A stretch of DNA of 64,000 bases from Pseudophaeobacter profundi (GCF_029697505.1 NZ_JARJEF010000001.1:186001-250000), one strand, 5' to 3'. Positions 24,025 to 36,260 are shown, counted from the first letter of the stretch. Numbers and translations are program-made. The notes: a model not told the origin generated them from the letters alone.

Positions 24025-26160
24025 CTAGCCTGCCGCCGCCTTCAACTCCAGGCGGCGGGCATGCAGCACCGGTTCTGTATAGCCCGAAGGCTGCACCCGC
24101 CCCTTGAACACCAGATCGCAGGCAGCCTGAAAGGCAATACCGTCAAAGCCGGGGGCCATCGGGGTATAGCTGGCATCGCCTGCATTCTGTGCATCCACCA
24201 CAGCGGCCATTTTTTGCATCGCCGCCATCACACGTGTCTCGTCCACCACCTCATGATGCAGCCAGTTCGCCAGCGCCTGAGATGAGATCCGGCAGGTGGC
24301 GCGGTCTTCCATCAGACCAACATCATTGAGGTCGGGCACCTTGGAGCAGCCAACGCCCTGATCCACCCAGCGCACCACATAGCCCAGAATGCCCTGCGCA
24401 TTGTTTTCAACCTCATGGCTGATTTCGTCCTTCGACAGGTTCTGCCCCTGCATCACCGGAATAGTCAGCAGATCTTCCAGCGTGCCACGCGGGCCAGCGG
24501 CGCGCAGCGCATCTTGGTGCGCCAGCACGTCAAACTGGTGATAATGGGTGGCATGCAGCGTCGCGGCCGTTGGCGAAGGCACCCAGGCGCAGGTCGCGCC
24601 CGCCTTGGGATGGCCGATCTTGGTGGCCAGCATTTCGCCCATCAGATCAGGCATGGCCCACATGCCCTTGCCGATCTGGGCCCGCCCCTTCAGGCCGCAG
24701 GCCAGACCGATATCCACGTTGCGATCCTCATAGGATGCGATCCAGGCGGTGCCCTTCATCTCGCCCTTGGGCAGCATCGGCCCTGCCTCCATCGAGGTAT
24801 GGATTTCATCGCCGGTGCGATCCAGGAACCCCGTGTTGATAAAGGCTACCCGCGATTTGGCAGCGCGGATACATTCCTTGAGGTTCACACTGGTGCGGCG
24901 CTCTTCATCCATGATGCCGATCTTGACGGTATTGGCCGGCAGGCCCAGCGCCGCCTCGACGTGATCAAAGATACGGCAGGCAAAGGCCACTTCTTCGGGG
25001 CCGTGCATCTTTGGTTTGACCACATAGACAGATCCCTGCACCGAATTGCCACCTTCCGCCTGCAGGTCATGCATGGCGATCATCACGGTGATCATCGCAT
25101 CCAGGAATCCCTCACCGGCTTCGCGGCCTTCGCTGTCCAGAACTGCCGGGTTGGTCATCAGATGGCCAACATTACGCACCAGCAGCAGGGACCGCCCCTT
25201 GAGGCTCGCAGCCTCCCCGCCGGCAGTGGTATAGTCGAGATCGCTGTTCAGCACCCGGGTAAAGCTCTTGCCGCCCTTGGTGACCTCTTCGGCCAGGTCC
25301 CGCTTCATCAGGCCCAGCCAGTTGCGATAGGCGACAACCTTGTCTGCGGCATCCACACAGGCTACGGAATCTTCGCAGTCCATGATGGTCGACAGCGCGG
25401 ATTCCAGCGTGATGTCGTTGATCCCCGCCTGATCGGTCGCGCCGATATTGCCAGCCGCATCAATTTCAACAATCGCATGTAAGCCGTTGTTCTTCAAAAT
25501 CACCCGCGTCGGGGCCTCGGCCGCGCCGACGTGACCGGCAAATTGGTCGGCCGCCTTCAAGGCAGGCATCAAGGCGCCATCAACAACAGACAAGCCGGTG
25601 ATGTTGCTCCAGGAACCGGTCTCAAGCGGGAATGTTTCATCCAGAAAGCTGCGACCCCAGGCAATCACCCGATCACCGCGTGCCGCATCATAGCCGCCGC
25701 CGCCAGGCAGATCGCCCATGGCATCCGTGCCGTAGAGCGCATCATAGAGCGAGCCCCAGCGCGCATTGGCGGCATTCAGCGCAAAACGGGCATTGGTGAT
25801 CGGCACAACCAGCTGTGGCCCCGGCGTTGCGGCGATCTCGGCATCCACATTTGACGTGTCGATCTCGAAATCATCGCCTTCGGGCAGCAGATAGCCAATT
25901 TGGCGCAGAAAATCCGTATAGGCTTCAGCATCCTGCGGCGCCCCCAGATGCGCGATGTGCCAGGCATCAATCTGCCCCTGAAGATCCTCACGTTTGGCCA
26001 GTAGGGCGCGATTTTCATCCCCCATGCCATTGACCAGACCGGACAGCCCGGCCCAGAAATCCGCTGCCTGAACACCGGTCCCCGGCAAGGCTTGGCCTTC
26101 AATGAACTCTGCCAGCTCGGATGCGACCTGCATCCCCTCGATATTGCGCATGTCGTTCAT
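24025..26160 (-). CDS. glcB: Malate synthase G
   Basis: 711 residues, matching the long G isoform (about 720), which condenses glyoxylate with acetyl-CoA to malate in the cytoplasm. Recognisable parts are [31 protein letters not shown], the TIM-barrel segment [59 protein letters not shown] with the Mg/acetyl-CoA region, and the C-terminal plug with [13 protein letters not shown] sits seven bases before the ATG at 26160; a GTG five codons earlier would swallow this site. It serves growth on C2 compounds, together with GlcG. Confidence 0.96.
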   Translation of the reverse strand: MNDMRNIEGMQVASELAEFIEGQALPGTGVQAADFWAGLSGLVNGMGDENRALLAKREDLQGQIDAWHIAHLGAPQDAEAYTDFLRQIGYLLPEGDDFEIDTSNVDAEIAATPGPQLVVPITNARFALNAANARWGSLYDALYGTDAMGDLPGGGGYDAARGDRVIAWGRSFLDETFPLETGSWSNITGLSVVDGALMPALKAADQFAGHVGAAEAPTRVILKNNGLHAIVEIDAAGNIGATDQAGINDITLESALSTIMDCEDSVACVDAADKVVAYRNWLGLMKRDLAEEVTKGGKSFTRVLNSDLDYTTAGGEAASLKGRSLLLVRNVGHLMTNPAVLDSEGREAGEGFLDAMITVMIAMHDLQAEGGNSVQGSVYVVKPKMHGPEEVAFACRIFDHVEAALGLPANTVKIGIMDEERRTSVNLKECIRAAKSRVAFINTGFLDRTGDEIHTSMEAGPMLPKGEMKGTAWIASYEDRNVDIGLACGLKGRAQIGKGMWAMPDLMGEMLATKIGHPKAGATCAWVPSPTAATLHATHYHQFDVLAHQDALRAAGPRGTLEDLLTIPVMQGQNLSKDEISHEVENNAQGILGYVVRWVDQGVGCSKVPDLNDVGLMEDRATCRISSQALANWLHHEVVDETRVMAAMQKMAAVVDAQNAGDASYTPMAPGFDGIAFQAACDLVFKGRVQPSGYTEPVLHARRLELKAAAG

Positions 26161-26203
26161 CAAATCCTCCTTCACGGGTTGTCACTGTGGTTTCCCGGAT
26201 ACA

Positions 26204-26215
26204 GGAAAAGTTTCC
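26204..26215. promoter_or_regulatory. GGAAAAGTTTCC near-palindrome upstream of glcB
   Basis: GGAAA-AG-TTTCC lies 44-55 bases upstream of the malate synthase ATG, with another TTTCC at 26191. Position and symmetry fit a regulator site; identity unknown. Confidence 0.35.
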
Positions 26216-26231
26216 TATCGGCAACATATGC

Positions 26232-26248
26232 GGTAATATTATTTTACC
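26232..26248. promoter_or_regulatory. GGTAATATTATTTTACC palindrome upstream of glcB
   Basis: A 17-base imperfect palindrome, seven of eight pairs matching, 72-88 bases upstream of the malate synthase start in the A+T-rich gap toward pepN. Candidate operator for acetate/glycolate control. Confidence 0.4.
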
Positions 26249-26447
26249 AATTAAGGGGAGGCTGTTTCAAGTTATTCTTGCAAATCGCCGCCAACTTCAA
26301 ATCCGACAGGTAAATCCCGTTGGGTTTTACAGTGTTTTGGCCTGACATCTGCTTGCCCGGCTCTGCGCCATTGCCTACCACTGGAACACGCCATGACCAC
26401 AGGCACCGCCCTGGCTGCCCCTGGTCCCGACAGATGAGGACAGCACG

Positions 26448-29021
26448 ATGACGGCCGATTTGACCCAGACACCGCAACAGACCGCCGAAACCTTCTACCT
26501 GAAGGATTACACCCCCTTTGGGTTTGAGGTCGAAAGCGTTGAGCTGACCTTCAAACTGGCGCCCAGCGCCACGCGGGTTGTCAGCAAGATTTGCTTTATC
26601 CCCAAACCCGGTACGCCAGACCCACGGTTCTTTCTGCATGGTGAAATGCTCAAGCTGATTTCGGCCAGGATCGACGGTGTTGATGTTGCCCCGACAGTTA
26701 CCCCCGAAGGTCTGACCTGCGATGTGCCGCAACAGCGCTTTGTCTGGGAGGCAGAGGTCGAAATCGATCCGGCTGGCAATACCGCACTAGAAGGGCTGTA
26801 TATGTCAGGTGGCATGTATTGCACCCAATGCGAAGCCGAGGGCTTTCGCAAGATCACCTATTACCCCGACCGCCCCGATGTGATGTCCATCTTCACCGTG
26901 CGGATCGAAGGCGATGAAGAGGTGATGCTGTCCAACGGCAACCCGATTTCCAAATCCGATGGCCTTGCCGTCTGGCAGGACCCCTGGCCCAAACCGGCCT
27001 ATCTTTTTGCGCTGGTTGCCGGTGATCTGGTCAATCACCCCGACACGTTCACCACCAAATCCGGCCGCAAGGTAGAGCTGAACATCTGGGTCCGCCACGG
27101 TGACGAGGACAAATGCGCCTTTGGCATGGAGGCGCTGAAGAAATCCATGACCTGGGATGAACAGGCCTATGGGCGCGAATATGACCTCGATATCTTCAAC
27201 ATTGTGGCGGTGGACGATTTCAACATGGGCGCGATGGAAAACAAGGGGCTGAACATTTTCAACTCCTCCTGCGTGCTGGCCTCGCCTGAAACCTCTACGG
27301 ATGCCAATTTCGAACGGATCGAAGCGATCATCGCGCATGAGTATTTCCACAACTGGACCGGCAACCGCATCACCTGCCGCGACTGGTTCCAGCTCTGCCT
27401 GAAGGAAGGGCTGACAGTGTTTCGCGACTCGCAGTTCACATCCGATATGCGCTCTGCCCCGGTAAAGCGGATATCGGATGTCATCGACCTGCGCGCCCGC
27501 CAGTTCCCCGAGGACCAAGGCCCGCTGTCACACCCGGTGCGCCCCGAAGAGTTTCAGGAAATCAACAACTTCTACACCGCCACCGTCTATGAAAAAGGCG
27601 CCGAGGTGATCGGCATGCTGAAACGCCTGGTGGGGGATGCGGACTATTCAAAAGCCGTGGATCTCTACTTTGAGCGCCACGACGGGCAGGCCTGCACGAT
27701 CGAAGACTGGCTGAAGGTTTTCGAAGACGCCACGGGCCGCGATTTGGGCCAGTTCAAACGCTGGTACAGCCAGGCCGGCACCCCACGCCTGACAGTGGCA
27801 GAGAGCTTTGCGAATGGCACCTATACGCTGACCTTCGAACAGAGCACCGCGCCGACGCCCGGCCAGCCGGACAAAGACCCGCGCGTCATCCCCATTGCGG
27901 TGGGCCTGCTGGGTGCCAATGGCGACGAGATACGCCAGACGCAGGTTCTGGAAATGACTGAAGCCAAGCAAAGTTTCACCTTTGAGGGGCTCGCCACGAA
28001 ACCGGTTCCGTCCATTCTGCGCGAATTTTCAGCGCCGGTGATCCTGGAGCGCGAGACATCAAATGCCGAACGTGCCTTCCTGCTGGCCCATGACACCGAT
28101 CCGTTCAACCGCTGGGAAGCAGGCAATGCACTGGCCCGCGAGGCGCGTGTTGCCATGGTCCTGGAGGGGGCAGCCCCTGATGCAGACTATCTGGATGCGC
28201 TGACCAAACTGCTGCGCGACGATACGCTGGATCCCGCCTTTCGCGCCCTGATCCTGCAGCCGCCCAGCCAGTCCGACATCGCCCAAACCCTGCATGAGCG
28301 CGGCCATACCCCCGATCCGCAAAAGATCTACGACGCCGCCGAAACCCTGGCTCAGACCCTGGCGCAGCAACTGGCCGACAGCCTTCCCCGGCTCTATGCC
28401 GACACCACCGTGACCGGGGCCTATACCCCAGATGCGGTCAGTGCCGGCAACCGGGCCTTGAATGCCCGCATCCTGACCCTGCTGACCCGGCTGGATGGCG
28501 GCGAACAGGCGGCGCGCCAGTATGAGACGGCCGACAATATGACCCAGCAATACAGCGCTCTGGCCAATCTGATGAAGGCGGAAAAAGGCACGGTGCAGTC
28601 CCAGGCCTTTTTTGACCAATGGCAGGACGACCGGCTGGTGATGGACAAATGGTTTGCGCTGCAAATCGCCATGGCCGTGCCAGAGGCAACCGCGCGTACG
28701 GCAGCACAGTTGACCCGGCATCCGCTGTTCACCCTGAAAAACCCTAACCGGTTCCGGGCGGTGATGGGTGCGCTGGCGGGCAATCACGCGGGCTTTCACC
28801 ACGCCAACGGTGCAGGCTACCAGCTTTTGGCCGACAATCTGATCGCGCTGGATGGCCTGAACCCGCAGACCACTGCCCGCATGTGTACCGCCTTCCAGAG
28901 CTGGAAGCGCTATGACAACGACCGCCAAGCCTTGATCGCGGCGCAGTTGCAGCGCATTCAGACCACCGCCGGGCTGAGCCGCGACACCAACGAAATGGTC
29001 AGCCGTATCCTGGATGCCTGA
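26448..29021 (+). CDS. pepN: Aminopeptidase N (M1 family)
   Basis: 857 residues, close to E. coli PepN (870). The exopeptidase motif GAMEN is at 261-265 and the zinc site HEYFHNWTGNR with a downstream Glu gives ligands His297, His301, Glu320 and catalytic Glu298. The M1 N-terminal beta domain and the long helical C-terminal DUF3458-type domain are both complete. It trims N-terminal residues from peptides in the cytoplasm, consistent with the peptide import genes in the window. The ATG at 26448 has GAGGA nine bases upstream. The stop overlaps the next gene by eight bases. Confidence 0.96.
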   Translation: MTADLTQTPQQTAETFYLKDYTPFGFEVESVELTFKLAPSATRVVSKICFIPKPGTPDPRFFLHGEMLKLISARIDGVDVAPTVTPEGLTCDVPQQRFVWEAEVEIDPAGNTALEGLYMSGGMYCTQCEAEGFRKITYYPDRPDVMSIFTVRIEGDEEVMLSNGNPISKSDGLAVWQDPWPKPAYLFALVAGDLVNHPDTFTTKSGRKVELNIWVRHGDEDKCAFGMEALKKSMTWDEQAYGREYDLDIFNIVAVDDFNMGAMENKGLNIFNSSCVLASPETSTDANFERIEAIIAHEYFHNWTGNRITCRDWFQLCLKEGLTVFRDSQFTSDMRSAPVKRISDVIDLRARQFPEDQGPLSHPVRPEEFQEINNFYTATVYEKGAEVIGMLKRLVGDADYSKAVDLYFERHDGQACTIEDWLKVFEDATGRDLGQFKRWYSQAGTPRLTVAESFANGTYTLTFEQSTAPTPGQPDKDPRVIPIAVGLLGANGDEIRQTQVLEMTEAKQSFTFEGLATKPVPSILREFSAPVILERETSNAERAFLLAHDTDPFNRWEAGNALAREARVAMVLEGAAPDADYLDALTKLLRDDTLDPAFRALILQPPSQSDIAQTLHERGHTPDPQKIYDAAETLAQTLAQQLADSLPRLYADTTVTGAYTPDAVSAGNRALNARILTLLTRLDGGEQAARQYETADNMTQQYSALANLMKAEKGTVQSQAFFDQWQDDRLVMDKWFALQIAMAVPEATARTAAQLTRHPLFTLKNPNRFRAVMGALAGNHAGFHHANGAGYQLLADNLIALDGLNPQTTARMCTAFQSWKRYDNDRQALIAAQLQRIQTTAGLSRDTNEMVSRILDA

Positions 29022-29505
29022 CCCCTGCGCCCCGGTCCTTGGCCCGCCACAGCAGGCCAAGAACTTACCCCTGCCTCCCCCCGCGCTTCACTTTCGGCGG
29101 CAGGGGCGCTCCTTCGGGTTGGCACTGGCGCTTGCGGGCTGGCTGGCATTGCTGGGCATCGGGGGTGTTGCGGCGCAGGTCTCACCCTGGATTCTGAGCG
29201 GTCTTGCCCTGCCCTGCCTGCCGGGGCTTTGGGATCTGTGGCGCAATCCCAGCTCTGGGTTGACGGTTGGCGCGGGCAAGATCCGCTGGCATGTCGCGCA
29301 AAAGGCCGCTGGGGTTGCCCTGTCCGAAGTCGCGCTGCTGCGGCTGGATCGGCGCTGGGACCTATCCTACCACGCCACCCTGGTGCTACACAGCGGCGCC
29401 AAGCTGCGCCTGCCACAACCGGCGCTACCCCCTGTTCAGGCCCTGAAAACCAGCCTTGCGGCCCATGGCATAGCCTGCCAGCGCCACCTTTTCAGCAGTC
29501 TCTAG
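29014..29505 (+). CDS. Hypothetical membrane protein coupled to pepN
   Basis: 163 residues, not recognised. A basic, Pro-rich stretch is followed by two hydrophobic segments (about residues 34-55 and 58-72) separated by a very short turn, then a beta-rich soluble part (GLTVGAGKIRWHVAQKAAGVALSEVALLRLDRRWDLSYHATLVLHSGAKLRL) that looks like a PH-like barrel of the kind found in bacterial membrane-associated DUFs. The ATG is within the last codons of pepN, so translation is probably coupled. Function unknown. Confidence 0.65.
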   Translation: MPDPCAPVLGPPQQAKNLPLPPPALHFRRQGRSFGLALALAGWLALLGIGGVAAQVSPWILSGLALPCLPGLWDLWRNPSSGLTVGAGKIRWHVAQKAAGVALSEVALLRLDRRWDLSYHATLVLHSGAKLRLPQPALPPVQALKTSLAAHGIACQRHLFSSL

Positions 29506-29706
29506 ATCTGCCGCTTGCGGGCAGGCAGCCCTGCGCGCGCCCAGCCCGTCGCGCCTGCCCGCAAGCAACTGTCCCAGATCGTCCAGAGACTGCCGCAGCA
29601 TTTCCCCAATTCGTGGCAGCAATCTCCCCATCCCTGCCACGATTGCGCCGCATTACACCGGCAGTTTGCCCTCCTACAGATCAGTCGCCAACCTGCAGGA
29701 TGTTGC

Positions 29707-31239
29707 ATGTTCAAACCTCACGACCCCATGTGGACGCGCCTGTCCAGACTGCAACGCGAATTCCCCGCTTGGATCTCCTCCCGCCTGACAACTAAGCTGC
29801 CCCCCCGTACAGCCACACTCCCCCCGCATCAGAGCGAGGCAGAGCAGCAGAAGATCCTGCAACGCGCATGCGCCCAGTCCTGCGACACTGACGACCAGAC
29901 AACCGCCCTGAAGGCCGATAGCCCCGGCACGCCTGCGGCAGATGTGCAAGCTGCCGAATCCGATCTGGCCACCTTTGCCAAGGTTCTCTTGATCCCGGTT
30001 TGCACCGACAGCCCCGCCACCCGCAGCCGCCTTGCACTACAGGACAAGGGCCAGTTCCTGGCCCGGCAGGACCGCTGGGCCGATTTGTCCAAGATGATCC
30101 GCAGCGCAGATCAACAGCACCGCCGCACCGAAGGTGGGCTGCCCGAGGCCGATCTTCTTGCCTGTGGCGCCCGCGCCGATGTGGTCAACGCAGTTGATCA
30201 CGCCCTGCAGGAACCCAGCGACAAGACTGGCCCCAATGGCGAAGATCGCATCCTCATAGAGGGGGTCATGGCGCTGGAAGCCCTGCGGCGTGAACATCGC
30301 CATGACGCCTATCTGACCGCGATTGTTGCCCTGGCCCATATCGACATTGCCTGGGTTTGGCGCAGCACCATCACGTCAGCCGCATCCCAGGCCGACGACG
30401 GCCCGCGCCGCGACACCGGTTCCGCTGCCGCCCTGGCCGCGGACAGCACCACGGCAGCGACGCCCCTTTCCGGCCTCAGCTCAGAGGCCCACCTGCGCCG
30501 GGCCACGGCCCATTTTGAGCGCGCTGCCGCCCTGCTGGCCCCGCTGCAGGCGCAAATCCAGAACAGCGCCTTCTTATCGGCCGCCCATTGCGCGCTTTTT
30601 GCCGGCCAGAGCGCCGCAACGCTGCAGGTCGCGGATGCCTATGCGGTACTGATCGACCAGGACCCGAACAACCCCCGCCCGATGCGCGCGCTTGGGGCAC
30701 AGATGCTGCCACGCGCCAACGGATCCTATGCAGCACTGGAACTGGAAGCCCGGCGCACCGCTGCGCGCACCCAAGGCATCTGGGGCGCAGGCGGCTATAC
30801 CTGGGTCTATTTTGATGCCATGGCGATTGACGATCGGGCCTGCGCCCGCGTCGATACAAAGTTTTTCCTGGAGGGGATGCAGGACATCCTGAATGTGGAT
30901 TCCAGCCAGGAAATGGTAAACCTGCTTTCGGCCTATTGCGCCATCACCTTATCGCAGGATGCAGGCCGGAAATCAGATCAAAACGCCAAAAAGAACCGGG
31001 CGCAGATTGCCAAGGCGGCGCGCTGGCTGATCCGCTCTCATCTGCATGAGCTGCACCCACTGATCTGGGCCCATGCCTGCGCAGGCTTTGACAACAACGC
31101 CCATGTCGCCTCTCTGCGCCGCTTTGCCACCCAGGGCCAGGCCAGGGCCTTGCACTGCATTGCCGAGGTGTTTCGCGACGAACTGGAATGCGGGCACAAG
31201 ATCGCCTTTACCCCGGATGGTATTGACCTACTGACCTGA
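29707..31239 (+). CDS. Hypothetical protein, 510 residues, Ala-rich, possibly helical-repeat
   Basis: Not recognised. I placed the start at 29707 where AGGA lies six bases upstream; the frame is open to 29515. No signal peptide or membrane helix is seen. The region 60-250 is acidic and Gln/Asp-rich; the segment around residues 255-350 (HLRRATAHFERAAALLAPLQAQIQ, FLSAAHCALFAGQSAATLQVADAYAVLIDQDPNNPRPMRALG) resembles TPR-like helical pairs; then comes a Trp/Tyr-rich block GIWGAGGYTWVYFDAMA and a C-terminal stretch RWLIRSHLHELHPLIWAHACAGFDN. Codon use resembles its neighbours. It stands alone between the pepN unit and convergent tex. Confidence 0.7.
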   Translation: MFKPHDPMWTRLSRLQREFPAWISSRLTTKLPPRTATLPPHQSEAEQQKILQRACAQSCDTDDQTTALKADSPGTPAADVQAAESDLATFAKVLLIPVCTDSPATRSRLALQDKGQFLARQDRWADLSKMIRSADQQHRRTEGGLPEADLLACGARADVVNAVDHALQEPSDKTGPNGEDRILIEGVMALEALRREHRHDAYLTAIVALAHIDIAWVWRSTITSAASQADDGPRRDTGSAAALAADSTTAATPLSGLSSEAHLRRATAHFERAAALLAPLQAQIQNSAFLSAAHCALFAGQSAATLQVADAYAVLIDQDPNNPRPMRALGAQMLPRANGSYAALELEARRTAARTQGIWGAGGYTWVYFDAMAIDDRACARVDTKFFLEGMQDILNVDSSQEMVNLLSAYCAITLSQDAGRKSDQNAKKNRAQIAKAARWLIRSHLHELHPLIWAHACAGFDNNAHVASLRRFATQGQARALHCIAEVFRDELECGHKIAFTPDGIDLLT

Positions 31240-31319
31240 AAACCGCGCAAACACGCCACACCAAAGACCGGCCCTCCCAAACCGGCCCGTCGGGCAGGAT
31301 CGGATGAAACAGGCATACC

Positions 31320-31338
31320 GGCCGGGAAACTCCCGGCC
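31320..31338. terminator. Hairpin between convergent unknown gene and tex
   Basis: GGCCGGGA (31320-31327) and TCCCGGCC (31331-31338) pair perfectly around AAC. No T-run follows. It lies in the 216-base gap between two converging genes. Confidence 0.35.
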
Positions 31339-31455
31339 CTTGCTCTGGCTGCGCGGTTTGCTCTGTCTACGCTGGCCGCGCTGTCGCGGGGGCATTCTTC
31401 GGACCCGGTCCGGACCCGTTTTGGCATACCCGAGCCGCGCCGCCATCGCGATGGA

Positions 31456-33843
31456 TCAGGTCTTCTTGAACGCATCCATCAAGGCAGCCCCCAGGGCCCC
31501 AGTCTGCCCCCCCTGCGACGCGCCGCCCTCCTTTGGACCCGCAGACATATTGCCGCCTTTGCCGCCGCCTCGGTATCCGCCGCCCTTGCCACCGCTGCCT
31601 TTGGCACCACGCCCCTGAACCCCGCGCTTGGCCCCATCCTCGGCACTGCGGGCATTGCGCTCTTCGCGGGCCGAAGCACCGCCATCCTTGCGCATGGTCA
31701 GGGCAATCCGTTTGCGCGTCACATCGACTTCGGTCACGGTGACCTTTACCACCTGGCCGGTTTTCACCACCTCATGCGGATCTTTGACAAATTTATCGGC
31801 AAGCTGACTGACATGCACCAGCCCATCCTGATGAACCCCGACATCCACAAAGGCCCCAAAGGCCGCCACATTCGTGACCGTGCCCTCCAGCACCATCCCA
31901 GGCTTCAGATCCTTCATCGTCTCGACCCCTTCGGCAAAGGTCGCCGTGACAAAGGATGGGCGCGGGTCACGCCCCGGCTTTTCCAACTCGCTGAAGATAT
32001 CGCGCACCGTGGGCAGACCAAAACTCGCATCGACAAACTGTTCTGCCCGCAGCGTTTTCAACGCGCTGCTGTCGCCCATGATCTGGCGAATATCACGCCC
32101 ACAGGCTGCAACCACCCGGCGGGCCACACTATAGGCCTCGGGGTGCACAGAGGAAGCATCAAGCGGCTCTTGCCCGTCGCGAATACGCAAGAAACCGGCA
32201 CATTGTTCAAAGGCCTTGGGGCCAAGGCGCGCGACCTTCAACAATTCTTTGCGGGTGGCAAAGGCACCGTTCATATCGCGATGCGCCACGATGGCCTCGG
32301 CCAAGCCAGGCCCCAGACCAGAGACATGCGCCAAGAGAGGTGCCGACGCCATGTTGAGATCAACCCCCACGGCGTTCACCACATCCTCGATCACCGCCTC
32401 CAGCGATTTCGACAGGCGATGCTGGTCGACGTCGTGCTGGTACTGTCCGACGCCAATGCTCTTGGGTTCGATTTTGACCAGTTCCGCCAGCGGATCCTGC
32501 AGGCGACGCGCAATCGACACCGCACCGCGCAGGGAGACGTCCAGATCGGGAAATTCGCGCGCAGCCAGTTCGGAGGCCGAATAGACCGAAGCACCAGCCT
32601 CGGACACCACCACCTTGGTGGGTGCCTTCACCTTGGCGGGCAGATGTTTAATCACCTCGGCCACCATCCGTTCGGTTTCGCGGCTGGCGGTGCCGTTGCC
32701 AATGGCGATCAGCTCAACCCCATGTTCCGCAATAAGTTTCAGCACTGCGACCTGCGCCCCGCGCAGATCATTCTTTGGCTGAAAAGGATATATCGTTTCA
32801 GTGGCAAGCACTTTCCCGGTTGCATCGACCACCGCCGCCTTGACGCCGGTGCGAATGCCCGGATCCAGCCCGAGCGTCGGTCGCGCACCGGCTGGCGCGG
32901 CAAACAACAGATCGCGCAGGTTGCGGGCAAACACCTGGATTGCATCCTCCTGCGCCCGGGCGCGCAGATCCGACATCAGTTCCAGCATCATCGACAGGCT
33001 CAGCTTCACCCGCCAGGTCCAGCCAGCCACCTTGCGCAGCCATTTGTCCCCCGGCCCAGTGCCGCTGGCGGCCAGCTCTGCCGCCACCATGGCTTCGGCC
33101 CGCGCCACCCCCTCTTCGGGTTCGGGGCCAATATCCAGCGTCAGCACGCCTTCATTGGCGCCGCGCAGCATCGCCAGCGCCCGGTGTGAGGGCACATCGG
33201 CCCAGCGTTCATTATGGTCGAAATAGTCGGAAAACTTGGCTCCGTCCTGCTCTTTGCCATCGACCACACGCGCGGTCAGCCTGGCCTCGGCCTGCAGAAA
33301 CTGGCGCAGTCGCCCCAAGAGATGCGCGTTTTCCGTCATCCGTTCTGTCAGAATGTCACGCGCCCCGTTCAACGCCTCTTTGGTGCCGGGCACCGCCTCG
33401 GTGATATAGCCTGCCGCCAGCGCCTCCGGGTCGGCGCCGTGATCCCCCAGGATCGCCTCGACCAGTGGTTCAAGCCCGTTTTCACGCGCAATCATCGCCT
33501 TTGTGCGACGCTTGGGCTTATAGGGCAGATAGATATCTTCCAGCTGCGCCTTGGTCTCGGCCCTGGCGATGGATGTGGCCAGATCATCGCTCAGCTTGTC
33601 CTGCGATTTGATCGAGTCGAGGATCGCCGCGCGCCGTGCCTCCAGCTCTCGCAGATATGACAGCCGTTCTGCCAGAGTGCGCAGCTGGCTGTCGTCCAGC
33701 CCGCCTGTCACCTCTTTGCGGTAGCGCGCCACAAAGGGGACTGTCGCGCCCTCATCCAACAGTGTCACGGCGCTGTTCACCTGGTTCGGGGCGGCACCGA
33801 TTTCACGGGCAATCGTCTGGGCAATGCGGGCTGCGGTTTCCAA
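31456..33843 (-). CDS. tex: Tex family S1 RNA-binding protein
   Basis: 795 residues. Domain order is that of Tex/YhgF: N-terminal helical Tex domain ([15 protein letters not shown] near residue 40), YqgF-like RNase H fold ([17 protein letters not shown] near 325-345), helix-hairpin-helix region, and an S1 domain ([36 protein letters not shown], near 650-720). A Gly/Arg/Lys-rich tail of about 70 residues follows. Tex binds nucleic acid and affects transcription and translation quality. The start is TTG at 33843 with GAGGA seven bases upstream; there is no ATG in frame nearby. Divergent from gatB. Confidence 0.94.
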   Translation of the reverse strand: METAARIAQTIAREIGAAPNQVNSAVTLLDEGATVPFVARYRKEVTGGLDDSQLRTLAERLSYLRELEARRAAILDSIKSQDKLSDDLATSIARAETKAQLEDIYLPYKPKRRTKAMIARENGLEPLVEAILGDHGADPEALAAGYITEAVPGTKEALNGARDILTERMTENAHLLGRLRQFLQAEARLTARVVDGKEQDGAKFSDYFDHNERWADVPSHRALAMLRGANEGVLTLDIGPEPEEGVARAEAMVAAELAASGTGPGDKWLRKVAGWTWRVKLSLSMMLELMSDLRARAQEDAIQVFARNLRDLLFAAPAGARPTLGLDPGIRTGVKAAVVDATGKVLATETIYPFQPKNDLRGAQVAVLKLIAEHGVELIAIGNGTASRETERMVAEVIKHLPAKVKAPTKVVVSEAGASVYSASELAAREFPDLDVSLRGAVSIARRLQDPLAELVKIEPKSIGVGQYQHDVDQHRLSKSLEAVIEDVVNAVGVDLNMASAPLLAHVSGLGPGLAEAIVAHRDMNGAFATRKELLKVARLGPKAFEQCAGFLRIRDGQEPLDASSVHPEAYSVARRVVAACGRDIRQIMGDSSALKTLRAEQFVDASFGLPTVRDIFSELEKPGRDPRPSFVTATFAEGVETMKDLKPGMVLEGTVTNVAAFGAFVDVGVHQDGLVHVSQLADKFVKDPHEVVKTGQVVKVTVTEVDVTRKRIALTMRKDGGASAREERNARSAEDGAKRGVQGRGAKGSGGKGGGYRGGGKGGNMSAGPKEGGASQGGQTGALGAALMDAFKKT

Positions 33844-34061
33844 GAATGCGTCCTCTTCGTTCTGCTCGGGCGATCTTCATAGCTCTGCCGCGCCGTCGCG
33901 CCAAGGGTTCGCGTGCACTCGGCTGCGCCGGAGTACAGATCAATTGCAGGATTTCGCCGCCCAATTCCCCATTGGCGCGGCAGAATCTCTGCTGCCTCTT
34001 GCCCCGCATGGCCCGCTGGCCTAGAACGCCTGCTAAACGCGATCAAAGGAGCCGATGCAAG

Positions 34062-35573
<1,512 letters not shown>

Positions 35574-35593
35574 ACGCACCTAAAACCTACGTA

Positions 35594-35629
35594 AAAAGGC
35601 GGTCCTGCATATATGCAGGGCCGCCTTTT
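35594..35629 (+). terminator. Rho-independent terminator of gatB
   Basis: AAAAGGCGG-T-CCTGCAT and ATGCAGG-G-CCGCCTTTT form a 16-bp stem with one internal mismatch, ending in TTTTC, 21 bases after the gatB stop. Confidence 0.9.
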
Positions 35630-35762
35630 CTATTGGTGACCACAGTGACGCCCCCGCCGGAGCAAGGCCAGGATAAACAGGCGGCAAACTGAAACGGCGC
35701 GTCCCTGCGCTTGACGCTCCGCCTGCATCGGGTAAACCTGCGCTCCAAGTCAGGAGACCAGC

Positions 35763-36260
35763 ATGCAAGCTTTCGAGTACAAAGTTGTTCCCGCCCCGCA
35801 CAAGGGCACCAAGGCCAAGGGCGTCAAGACCCCTGAAAGCCGCTTTGCCAATTCGGTTGAGATGACCCTCAACGAGATGGCCGCCGAAGGCTGGGAATAT
35901 CAGCGCGCGGAACTGCTGCCCTCGGAAGAACGCTCGGGCCTGACCGGCTCGACCACGAACTGGCGCAATGTCCTGGTGTTTCGTCGCACACTTGCCCCGG
36001 CAACAACACAGGCCGCGCCGCAGGTGGCCGCGCCTGCGGTTGCCCCCCCTGTTTCCGCGACAGACACAGCCGCAACCACAGCCCCCGTCCTGACTGCCAC
36101 GGCTGGCGACCCCGAAGCGCCAGCGGATGCCACCCCCGTCCCAGGCCTGGGCGCGGCCAAGATGCAGGCCGATGATGGCGTTGAAGAACTCAGCCCGGTT
36201 TCCGGCATGACAGCGGCGCTGAAAGCCCGCGCAGAACGCCGCACAACGGACGAAACCTGA
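35763..36260 (+). CDS. DUF4177 domain protein with Ala/Pro/Thr-rich tail
   Basis: 165 residues. The first 75 (FEYKVVPAPHKG, MTLNEMAAEGWEYQRAELLPS, NVLVFRRTL) match DUF4177, a small domain of unknown function whose core is an 'aeGWE' motif. The remainder is low-complexity Ala/Thr/Pro linker ending in GMTAALKARAERRTTDET. No signal peptide. An AGGAGA site precedes the ATG by seven bases. Function unknown. Confidence 0.85.
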   Translation: MQAFEYKVVPAPHKGTKAKGVKTPESRFANSVEMTLNEMAAEGWEYQRAELLPSEERSGLTGSTTNWRNVLVFRRTLAPATTQAAPQVAAPAVAPPVSATDTAATTAPVLTATAGDPEAPADATPVPGLGAAKMQADDGVEELSPVSGMTAALKARAERRTTDET

